From Euryodendron excelsum (Eukaryota > Streptophyta > Magnoliopsida > Ericales > Pentaphylacaceae), in NCBI GenBank assembly GCA_033060915.1, contig CM065389.1, positions 22,645,001 to 22,709,000 on the forward strand: DNA of 64,000 nt, read 5' to 3'. The notes under the pieces were generated by a model. The model did not search any database. It was not told where the DNA came from and saw nothing but the letters and a program-made list of their open reading frames with translations. Made by a program: the position numbers and the translations under genes. Every line of letters starts with the position of its first letter. The first letter of the stretch is position 1. Below, piece after piece: positions 54,060 through 64,000 of the stretch.

Positions 54060-54930
54060 CAGTTTATTCCTCGAGACGGTCCGAGTAGCAAAACTACTCA
54101 CAAAACCGTCAGAGTGGCGGAAGCACTCACAAAACCATCAGAGTGGCAGAAGCACTCACAAAACCGTCAAAGTAGCAAAACTACTCACAAAACCGTCCGA
54201 GTGGCAGAAACACTCAAAACCCAGGCACGTCTGTTCGGAGTCGGTAAGACCCCTTTCCAATCCCTCTCTCGAGACAGTTTATTCCTCGAGACGGTTCCAA
54301 TCCAGGCACGTCTCTTCGGAGACGGTAAGACCCCTTTCCAATCCCTCTCTCGAGACAGTTTATTCCTCGAGACGGTCCGAGTAGCAAAACTACTCACAGA
54401 ACCGTTAGAGTAGCAGAAATACTCACAGAACCGTTAGAGTAGTGGAAATACTCAACCGTTAGAGTAGCGGAAATACTCACAGAACCGTTAGAGTAGCGAA
54501 AATACTCACAGAACTGTTAGAGTAGCGGAAATACTCACAGAGCTGTTAGAGTAGTGGAAATACTCAACCGTTAGAGTAGCAAAACTACTCACACAACCGT
54601 TAGAGTAGCGGAAATACTCACAGAACCGTTAGAGTAGCGGAAATACTCACAGAACCGTTAGAGTAGCGGAAATACTCAACCGTTAGAGTAGCGGAAATAC
54701 TCACAGAACCGTTAGAATAGCAAAAATACTCACAGAACCGTTAGAGTAGCGGAAATACTCACAAAGCCGTTAGAGTAGTGGAAATACTCAACCGTTAGAG
54801 TAGCGGAAATACTCACAGAGCCGTTAGAGTAGCGGAAATACTCAATCCCGTTCGAGTAGTGGAAATACTCACAAATCATCAACCCGTCCGAGTAGCGGAA
54901 ATACTCACACCGTTAGAGTGATGGAAACAC
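54060..54930 (+). repeat. Expanded U3 array of GAGTR/YACTC dyads
   Basis: About 25 copies of GAGTAGCGGAAATACTC or GAGTGGCGGAAGCACTC-like dyads, mostly spaced by CACAGAACCGTTA, plus two CTCGAG/CGTCTC modules (54040-54310). Other LTR lineages have about two to four such dyads at the same place. Confidence 0.92.
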
Positions 54931-55847
54931 TGAAAACCTAGGTCAACACCCGTGTCTGTTAGCTCACTCCAGTGAAAAATGACCAAATTACCCTTTAGAC
55001 CTTTTCTGGTCAAGATGACCATTTTGCCCCTAGGCATCCGAACGCCCCGGGAACCACACCGGCTCTGGGTATCAAACCGGTAATGTCCCGAGAATACTTT
55101 TTATAGTGTTCTCAACCTCCCTTTACCTTTCTGGACCATTCCGAGTGAGTTCCGGCCAACCCGGTGTAAAATGACCGTTTTGCCCCTAGAGGGCCGGTCT
55201 CCTTCTTCGACCACACCGGCTTTGGGTATCAAACCGGTAATGTCCCGAGAATACTTTTTATAGTGTTCTCGACCTTCCTTTACCTTTTCGGACCATTCCG
55301 AGTCAGTTCCGGCAAACTTGGTACAAAATGACCGTTTTGCCCCTGGTGGGCTGGTCTCCATTTCCGATCACGCCGGCTCTGGGTATCAAACCGGCAACCT
55401 CTGGGAACATTCTAAATAATGTTTCCAGATCCCAAGTCTTCTTCCGGGACAGTTTGAGTCTGTCCTGGCAGTTTTCTAGTCCAGTTGATCGTTTTGCCTT
55501 TAAAGGCTCGGTCAACCTTTCCAACACATCCAATCCTCACTTTTCAAGTCAAATACCTCCAGGACACTATTTTAAGTGTTCCTGCTCCTTTCTGGCCTCC
55601 CGGGTCATTCCCGGACTTTCCAGAGTCACTCCTAGTGAAGCCAGGCTAAAGTTTACATGGTAATCACTAGTACAGGCGCCCAAATCTAGTCAAAGATACG
55701 TTGCTTGCTGACCTTAATTGTTTCCTAAATGGCTGGCGCCACTAGCAGTGGCGCCAAGCCAAAAAATGGCCTGGCGCCACTCCTAGTGGCGCCAGTATAA
55801 ATTTTGCCCTGGCGCCACTGCAACAGGCGCCAGGCTTGTCCTCCCTC

Positions 55848-55855
55848 TATAAATA
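55848..55855 (+). promoter_or_regulatory. LTR TATA box
   Basis: TATAAATA followed by CAGAGCCTCGTTC; about 2 kb into this LTR because of the expanded U3. Confidence 0.7.
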
Positions 55856-58800
55856 CAGAGCCTCGTTCAACGTGAAAGGGGTTTGCAAACTTAACCTAGA
55901 AATCACACAATTCGATACACAGAGCTCGAGCACCTCCAAAAACCCTAGTCTCCCTAGGTTTTCCAAACCCTAGCCACTATACACAAACCCTAGCCTCCTA
56001 TACACTCATACACACCCCTATACACTCATACACTAGCCTTCAACCACTCTCTCAAGACTTGAAGAGCAACCATTCAAAGCTTGAAGACTGAGGGTAAAGA
56101 TCAAGACCAAAGACCGAAGACCGAAGACTGCACGGCGCGCAAAATAAACAAGAAACAAGGTAGGCTTTCTATTTAAATTTCCGCACTTCCCCTCTCTCTC
56201 TTCTCTCTCCAACCCACTTGGGTTTTCTCTATTTTAATCCCCCATCTCTTTCCCGCCCTTTCTTTGCATGCTTGAAACAAGGGGATTCCCGGTCCATGTG
56301 TAGGATTGGACTATGGGAGAGTCACCGTGTCAGGGGCTTTCTTCTAGTCTAACCAAAGACCACGTGGGTCCGGCCCCCTTGATTATGTGGTGAAGCCTTA
56401 ACCTTGTATGTTCACGACCCCAAATCGCATTGTGCATATCATAATCTCGCATCTTTCAAAACTCGTTTTCATAGTTGTTTTCAAAACTGTTTTCAAACTT
56501 GTTTTTCAAAATTGTATCAAAATCTCTTTTTCAAAAACTTGTTTTCAAAACCACAATTCTAGGGTGATTCTAGCCTTTCCATGGCCAGGGTTGCTTTAGG
56601 AAAGTGTCATATTAAAAGTGACCATTTGGTCTATATTTTCAAACCTTGTTTTCAAAACCACTTTCTTGAAAGTGGTTCTAGCCCTCTTATGGCTAGAATC
56701 GCTTTAGGAAAGTGAGATGTTTTTATACTTTCCTAAAACTCTCCTCTCTAAAATTGTTTTCAAAAACTCCCTTCCAAAATCTATTTTTCAAAATTCCCCC
56801 TTTTTCAAACTTTCCAAAACTCCTCTTTAAAATCTCTTTCTAAGAACACTCCCTAAATTCACCTTCCTAAAAACTCTCTCCAACAACCTCTTCCAAAAAT
56901 CTTTCTAAAAAACTCTCTTTCCAAAATCTTCCTTCTAGAAATTCCCCTTTAGGATTTTCCTTCTAAAATCTACGTCTCTAAAAACATGCTTTCCAAAAAC
57001 TCCCTCTCTTTAAAATCTCTTTCCAAAAACTCTCTTCAAATTTACTTTCCAAAAACTTTTCCCTCTAGAAACTTCTCCCTAGGATTCCCTTCTAGAAAAC
57101 TTTCGTGTCCAAAAACGCACTTTCCAAAAACTCTTTCCTTAGAGCCCAAGTCAAGCCCTAGAACCCACAATTAGGAAACCCTAAATTTTCTTTCCAAAAA
57201 CATGGTTTTCAAACTTTGCCCCACACCTAGGTTTCCAAAACCCCTTGTTTTCACATTCGAACGATACACGTTTCCAAAACCTATTTTCTACGTTAAAACT
57301 ACGATTTTCCAAAGCTAGGGTTTCTAGAATCTCCCTTTCCAAATCCTATCTTCCCTTTAGGAAACCAAATCCAATCTCCCCGTTTAGGAAACTAGATCCC
57401 GTCCTCCGTTTTTGGAAACAAAATCAAATCTTTTCTTTTAGAAACCAAATCCAATCCCTTCCTAGTCCAAACCTTTCCTAATTCAATTCCTTCCTAAACC
57501 ATAAGTTTCCTAAACCTAAACTTTAAACCTTTCCTTAAGTTTCAAAATCCAATTCTTTTCTAATTCAAATCCTTCCCAAACTTCTACTTTCCTAAATCTT
57601 AAGTTTTCAAGACTTGAACATAAAAATCTTTCCTAATTCAACCATTTCCTAATTCTACCTTCCTTTCAAATCTTAACTTTTCAAATCTAAGTTGTCAAAC
57701 TCTTCCTAAACTCAAACCTTTCCTAATTTCAAGACTTTCTAAAATTTAAATTCTAAAACTTTCTAAATCCTAAACTTTCTAAATTTCAAATCTTTCTAAA
57801 ATTCTAAGCTTCCTAAATTTGAAACTTTCTTAAGTTGAATCTTTCTAAACCTAAATCTTTCCAAATTCTAAACTTTCCAAAACTTCAAAATCTTTTCAAA
57901 TCTAAAACTTTTCTAAATTCAAAACTTTCTTAATTCAAGACTTTCTTAAGTTGAAAACTTTCTTAATTCAAACATTTCCTAAACTGAAAACTTTCCTTTT
58001 TCAAACTTTTCCAAAACGAAACTTTCGTATTTTCAAAACTTTCCAAAATCAAAACTTCCCTTTTTCAAACATTTCTAAATTCAAAATTTTCTTAATTCAA
58101 AACTTTCCTAATTTCAAAACATTCTTAATTTCGAAACTCTCCTAATTTGAAAACTTTCCTAATTTAAAACTTTCCTAAGTTGAAACTTTCCTAAACCAAA
58201 ACTTTCCTAATTCACAACTCGGAACTTTCCAAAAATGAAACTTTCCAAGTTCGAAACTTTCCTAAATCGGGCCTTTCCTAATTCAAACCTTTCCTAAATC
58301 CAATCTTTCTTAAATTCTCAAGTCTTTCCTAGGTCTCCTACCTTTTCCTAGGTCTAGGTTTCCTAAACCTCCATCTTTCCAAAACCAAGTATTTCCAAAA
58401 TCAATCTTTTCAAATCAAAGTCCAATCTTTCCAATTTCAATTTCCAATCTCCTTTTCTAATCTCAAATCAAATCCAATTTTCAATTCAATCTCTTTCTTC
58501 CAATCCAATCTCTCTCTTCAAATTAATCCCTTTTCAATCGGACTCCGGTCCGAACTACGACTGACCTGATTCCCCCAAAGGGATACGTAGGCAACCTCCA
58601 TAGGTGCGGTCACAATACTTTTCAAACTTTCAATTCCACCCTCATGGGTGTGGTTTCCAAAATCTTTCCAAATTTCAAATTCCAATCAATTTTCAAATTT
58701 CAATTTCAAAATTTCTATTTTCAAATTCCTATTTCTAAGTTTTCAAAGTTTCCAATTTCAATCCCATCTTTTCAAATCTATTTTCAAATCAAATCAATTT

Positions 58801-59394
58801 CTTTTCAAATCAATTTCTATTTTCCAATTCTTTCATCTTGCACGTGCATATCATGCATCATATTAGTTTCGTTTTAAACATTCTTTTTCAAAGTGAATGG
58901 GGTTGAACTATAGTTAATTAAAGACTCTCATAGGTGAATCTATGGTAGATTGACATGTAGGTACCGAAAGGGCGGGGTAGGGTGATAGCTTAGTGCGTCT
59001 TCCCTACACGTAACCAACCCCCGAACCTAGATCACTGTTTTTGAAAGACCAAAAGGAGTCATTTTTCTAAAAAAGACTAAATATTTTCCAAAGGTTGCCA
59101 AACAACCTGTTTTCTTAAAAACCCTCTCTCGAGGAGATATTTTCAAATCGTTTTCCAAAAATCCTAAGTGTAATCTTCTGATTATTTCTTAGTTTTTAGG
59201 TGACCTAACTCACCTTAATTAAGTTAGGTGGCGACTCCGAACCTTTTTCAAAAGCCCTTTATTCAAACCTGTTTTCAATTCAAACCTAGTCGCACTCATT
59301 CTTTTAGGAGGGTGAAATCTAACGAAAGAGTACAACATTTTTCCCGCTTGGGTGAGTATTCCTCGAGTGTGAAAAATCTGAGCGCGATATTTTG

Positions 59395-59889
59395 GACATA
59401 GATTAATTAAAGACTCTAATAGGTGAATCTAGGGTGAATAGATATGTAGATACTGTAAGGGCGGGATAGGGTGATGGCTTAGTGCGTTTTCCCTACACGT
59501 AATCAACCTCCGAACCTCAGATCACTATTTTCGAAAGACTAAAATGGAGTTATTTTAAAAAAAAAGGGCTTAAGTATTTTCTAAAGGTTGACAAACAACC
59601 TGTTTTCTTAAAAACCCTCTCTTGAGGAAGTATTTTCAAAATCATTTTCAAAAATCCTAAGTGTAGTCTTCAAATTGTGCTTAGTTTTAGGTAACCTAGC
59701 TCACCTTAGTCAAGTTAGGCGGCGACTCCAAATTGTTTTCCAAAAGCGCTTTATTCAAATCAATTTTCAATTCAAACCTAGTCGCAATCATTCTTCTAGG
59801 AGGGTGAGTTCTAATGAGAGAGTACAATATTTTTTTTGCTTGTGTGTGTATTCCTTGAGTGTGAAAAATCTGGGAGCGACATCTGGCGA
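59395..59889 (+). mobile_element. LTR fragment, right of nested solo LTR, with primer-site stub
   Basis: Continues the fragment of 53408-53841 to its natural end GGGAGCGACA (59881), followed by TCTGGCGA, the first bases of a primer site, before the sequence switches to an inverted interior. Confidence 0.85.
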
Positions 59890-60861
59890 GTACCTGAATT
59901 ACTTAAAATGCATGCCATGAGTCCTTAGGGTTACATGGAAACCCTTAGGGTTTGGGTAGTTATAATGCAAGGGAGAGTGAACTAGGTGTCACTCTCTTTG
60001 GGTTGATCATATGCATGAGAATGCAGTGACTTGAGTTACTTCGAACTCTCGTCTTGACATGAAATATGAAATGCATGAAAATGGATGCATAGTGTATAAG
60101 GAGAAAGAATATAGTTGGAGTAAACATGCATGCATGAGCAGTTAGACAGTCATTATAACAGTAAGAATATAGTCATTATAACAACAGGAATGAGCATGTA
60201 TAAAGGAAATTAAAAGTAGTCACCCTTTCCTCCATGGTTTTAGAAAACGGTGCTTGTGTCTTAAATCCAACAAAGGTTCGGCTATGCAAGGTGTCTATAT
60301 AAGTATAAGGTTGAGGGTTGACTAATGCGTCCTAAAAAGGCTCGGTCCTCGAATCTTCAAACCTAAGCCCACTCCCGAGGTGGTGCCATGATTGGTTGGT
60401 GATACGAGCGGGGGAACCATCAAGAGGCCGTAGGCGAAGAAACTGACACAGCATCTTGCCCACAACTAATATACAGTTCCCCCTTTCTAACTAGAAGGGT
60501 CAGATCAGGGTAATAATGCAACTATGCAAAATGCATGTGCACGTGCAGTGTGTGTGTGATTTTTGAAAACAAAGGAAAGAGCCCAACAACTCCCATTTAT
60601 CCTGTTCATCATATTCATGCATAACAGTTAATAAAATAATATTACAAACAAAAGTGCACCTACAAAATAAAGATGCACGAGTTAGTATGTGTATAACAAT
60701 CTTAATACAAGATAATAGGAATGGAGTTAGATGCATATTTTTGAATATAACTTCAAAAATTCGATTTTGACAATTGAAAGTGGATAAAATTGGACAAGTT
60801 AATTAAAGATTCTACAAAGGTGAAGGGTGCAAAGACATGACTATGGCCTAACCCTCTAAGT
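59890..60861 (-). mobile_element. Inverted primer-proximal interior fragment
   Basis: Matches 7640-8390 and 1610-2562 in minus orientation. It starts at CTTAAAATGCATGCCATGAG after a short joint. No coding capacity seen. Confidence 0.88.
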
Positions 60862-60880
60862 GTCCCCAGCGGAGTCACCA
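60862..60880 (-). other. Primer-binding site, tRNA-Arg type
   Basis: Minus-strand TGGTGACTCCGCTGGGGAC, two bases from the LTR end at 60883. Confidence 0.87.
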
Positions 60881-60882
60881 GC

Positions 60883-63800
60883 TGTCGCACCCAGATTTTT
60901 CATACTCGAGGAATACACACTCAAGTGGGAAAAAATATTATACTCTCTTGTTAGAACTCACCCTCCTAGATGAATGAGTGCAACTAGGTTTGAATTGAAA
61001 TCTAATTTGAATAAAGGGCTTTTGGAAAACAATTCGGAGTTGCCACCTAACTTGATTAAAGTGAGTTAGGTCACCTAAAAAATCAGCACAATCTAAAGAC
61101 CACACTTAGGGTTTTTGAAAACGATTTTGAAAATACCTCCTCAAGAGAGGATTTTCAAGAAAAACAGGTTGTTTAGCAACCTTTAGAAAATATTTAAGCC
61201 CTTATTTGAAAATAACTCCATTTTGGTCTTTCAAAAACAGTGATCTAAGTTCGAAGGTTGGTTACGTGTAGGGAAGACGCACTAAACCATCACCCTACCC
61301 CGCCCTTGTGATACCTACATGTCTATTCACCCTAGATTCACCTATTAGAGTCTTCAATTAATCTATGTCCAAAACTATCCACTTTAGAAAAGAATTTTTT
61401 AAAAGAATGACGCATGATATGCAAGTGCAAGAAAAGAGAGTTTGAAAATAGATTTGGAAATAGATTTGGAAAGAATTTTATTTGATTTGAAAAGATATAT
61501 TTGATTTGAAAAGAAAGTTTTGGAGATTGAAAATAGAGATTTGGAAATAGAAATTTGGAAGTAGAAGTTGAAAATAGATCATGGAATTGGAAGTTAGAAA
61601 AAAGTTGTGGAATCAGAGATTTGAAGAAAGTTATGACCGCACCCATGAGGGTTGTCTACATATCTTTTTTGAGGAATTAGGTCAGTCGTAGTTCGGACAA
61701 GAGTCTGATTGAAAATAGAAGGTTTTAATTGGAAAACGAATTGAGTTAGAATATGAATTGGAACATTAGGAAATCAGGATTAAACTTAGACCTAGGATTG
61801 AACTTGAAAAAGGATTTGACTTGCAGAAGAGAACTTGGACTAGATTTGGAAAGATAGAGTTTTGGGAAACCTAGACTTAGGAAAGATGAAACTTAGGAAA
61901 GACTTGAGATTTAAGAAAGATTTGACTAGAATCTTGGACTTGAAAGATTATGGAAGAATTGGATTTAGGAAAGATTTGAATTAGGAAAGTTTCATTTTAG
62001 GAAACTGTTATTTTAGGAAAGTTCTGTTTTAGGAAAGTTTCATCTTAGGAAAGTTTTGAAATAAGAAAGGTTTCATTTTAAGAAAGTATTAAAATTAGAA
62101 AGTTCTGAATTTGGAATGTTTTGAAATATGGGAAGTTTTGAAAGTAATAAAGTTTTGAGTTTAGAAAGTTTTAGATTTGGAAAGATTTGAAGTTTAGGAA
62201 AGTTTAGAAGTTTAGAAAGATTCAAAGTTTGAGTTTTAGAAATTCTTGAAATTAGGAAAGGTCTTAGTTTAAGAAAGATTTGAAGACTTAGATTTGGAAA
62301 GTCAAAATTTGGAAAGGTATGGAATTAGGAAAGATTTGGAAGCTTAAAGTTTAAGGAAAGATTTAAAAGTTTAGGTTTTGGAAACTTAAGATCTAGAAAA
62401 GCATGAGATTAGGAAAGATTTGAATTAAGAAAGATTTAGATTTGGAAGGATTAAGATTCCTATTTTCTAAAACAAAGGATTGGATTTTGTTTCTAAAAGA
62501 GGTGTTTTGATTTTGTTTCCAAAAACGAAGGACACGATCTAGTTTCCTAAATGGGAGATTGGATTTGGTTTCCTAAAACGGAGGATTAGATTTGGCATGG
62601 ATTTGGAAGGATGATGTTTTAAAAACCCTAGATTTGGAAGACTATAGTTTAGATGTAGAAAATAGGTTGTGGAAACTTATGATTTAGATATAAAGAAGGA
62701 GGTTTTGAAAACCTAGGTTTTGAGGCAAGATTGGAAATCATGTTTTAAGAAGCGAAGCAAGGGTTTCCTAATCGTTGGCTCTAGGGTTTAACTTGGACTC
62801 TAAGAAAGGAGATTTTGGAAAGTGAGCTTTTAGAAAGGGAGATTTTTGGAAGGCAATCCTAGAGAAGAGTTTTTAGAAAGTGAATTTTGAAAAGAAACTT
62901 TTTCGAAAGGGATTTTGGAAAGTAAAACTTTGAGAGAGTTTTTGGAAAGAGAGGTTTTGGAAGATCTTAAAAAGGAGTTTTGGAAAGCGAATTTTGAAAA
63001 GAGAGTTTTTGGAAAGGGATTTTTGGAAATAGTTTTTCTAGGAAGGAGACCTAGGGAGCGTTTTTAGAAAGTGAATTTCGAAGTGAGCGTTTTGGAAAGG
63101 AGTTTTTAAGAAAGTGAGTTTTGTGAAGGGAAGTTTTAGAAAACAACTTTGGAAAGGAATTTTGAAAAGGAGATTGAAGAGAATTTTTAGAAAGTGTATT
63201 CGAAAAGAGATTTTTTAGAAAGAGAGATTTGAAAAGAGAGTTTTTAGAAAGAATATAAAATATCTCACTTTCCTAAAGTGATTCTAACCATAAGAAGGTT
63301 AGAACCACTCTAAGATAGTGGTTTTGAAAGCAACAAGGATTTGAAGAATGATATCAAGATGCATTGGAAAGGTTGACCGGGCCATTGGGAGCAAAACGGT
63401 TAACCGGGCCGAAAAGGTGCCGCAACGGAGTCAGAATATCTCAGAAGAAGACTCGAGGTTTAGAAACATTATTTAGAATGTCCCAGGAGGTTACTGGTTT
63501 GATACCCGAGCTGGTGTGGTCAGAAAAAGTGACCGACCATAAGAATTTTTAGAAACTGTATTGGAAAAAAGATGTTTTAGAAAAAGAGATTTGAAAATAG
63601 AGTTTTTAGAAAGTATATCAAATATCTCTCTTTCCTTAAGCAATTATAAACATAAGAAGGTTAGAACCCACTCTAATAGTGGTTTTGAAAACAACAAGGA
63701 TTTGAAAATATGGACCATATTAGTCACTTTAAATGTAATACTTTCCTAAAGCAACCCTAACCATGGAAAGACTAGAATTACCTTAGGATTGTGATTTTGA

Positions 63801-64000
63801 AAGCAAGTTTTGAAAAAGAAGATTTAACACAAACTTTGAAAATGATTTTAAGGCAAGTTTTGAAAATAAGTTTGAAAACGGATTTTGGAGAGATGCATGA
63901 TCATGATATACACAATGCAAGTTGGGATTGTGAACATACAAGGTTAAGGCTTCACCACATAATCAAGGGGGCCGAACCCACGTGGTCTCCGGTTAGACTA
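60883..64000 (-). mobile_element. 5' LTR, minus strand, rearranged and cut by the window edge
   Basis: TGTCGCACCC at 60883, then the U5 block, low-complexity tract and hairpin block to 63340. There it jumps to a U3 segment (63345-63540), with the same joint as the plus LTR at 20743. At 63541 it jumps back into a second copy of the tract and hairpin block (63541-63750, parallel to 63180-63330) and continues as a normal LTR leader to the edge. This is a chimaera of a promoter-deleted LTR and a normal one. Confidence 0.82.

Larger units (their letters stand above)
53842..59389 (+). mobile_element. Solo LTR with exact TTTTG target duplication, nested in an LTR fragment
   Basis: TGTAAGCACCCC to GAGCGCGATA, 5548 bp, plus sense. 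Flanked by TTTTG at 53837-53841 and 59390-59394. Nearest relative in the window is the minus-strand solo LTR at 21716-27334: both share the expanded dyad array and a terminal ACTCACCCAAGC variant. TATA box 55848-55855, GGCGCC cluster 55730-55835, twin hairpins from 56567 to 56698, G-poor tract about 56720-58530. Confidence 0.96.

Noticed and set aside
53997..54413. 138-codon plus frame and 70-codon antisense frame
   Set aside because: Produced by the dyad array and CTCGAG modules of an LTR; the same protein-like strings appear at 26558-27031 in unrelated register.
54420..54930. CRISPR-like array
   Set aside because: Regular ~29-bp units but no unique spacers; the whole unit repeats, it lies in a plant LTR U3, and the symmetry is within each unit.

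Overview
The window looks like intergenic nuclear DNA from a large-genome flowering plant. It is built almost entirely from one family of very large LTR retrotransposons and their wreckage; no ordinary host gene was recognised. LTRs read TGTAAGCACCCC...GGGCGCGACA in the sense direction and are about 4.1-5.6 kb long where complete. The primer-binding site (about TGGCGACTCCACTGGGGAC) fits the 3' end of a plant tRNA-Arg, and a polypurine tract of A-rich-then-GAGGGG type precedes the 3' LTR. Very long LTRs, a tRNA-Arg primer, repeat-filled 3' untranslated regions and an antisense extra gene are traits of the Ogre/Tat branch of Ty3/gypsy. The exact species cannot be named.

Layout: 1-2582 is the primer-proximal non-coding interior of a minus-strand element and 2584-7335 is its 5' LTR. 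A second minus-strand interior fragment (7336-8390) is joined head to head with a plus-strand gag fragment at 8391. That gag gene is split inside its zinc knuckle by a minus-strand solo LTR (8481-13124) and resumes at 13125-13846. Downstream of gag there is no protease, reverse transcriptase, RNase H or integrase. Instead there is non-coding sequence, then a decayed plant-mobile-domain (PMD) gene on the opposite strand (15806-17651), a 47-bp tandem repeat, a polypurine tract and a truncated LTR (19524-21509).

From 21510 to 53407 the order is interior tail - LTR - primer site - complete non-coding interior - polypurine tract - LTR, a tandem LTR/interior arrangement expected from unequal recombination. 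Three solo LTRs are nested in it: 21716-27334, 28186-33097 and 46355-51627. The first two have undisturbed empty-site copies elsewhere in the window. A further solo LTR (53842-59389) sits in an LTR fragment, followed by an inverted interior fragment, another primer site and a rearranged minus-strand LTR that runs off the end.

Nothing here appears able to transpose alone. The elements are non-autonomous (gag-only or without coding capacity) and would have needed enzymes from a full relative. Besides the five solo LTRs with 5-bp target duplications, the most interesting signals are: an antisense captured PMD gene with eight stops but no detected frameshift; arrays of short dyads in U3 whose arms co-vary; and twin stem-loops downstream of the TATA box whose stems show compensatory and wobble changes between copies.
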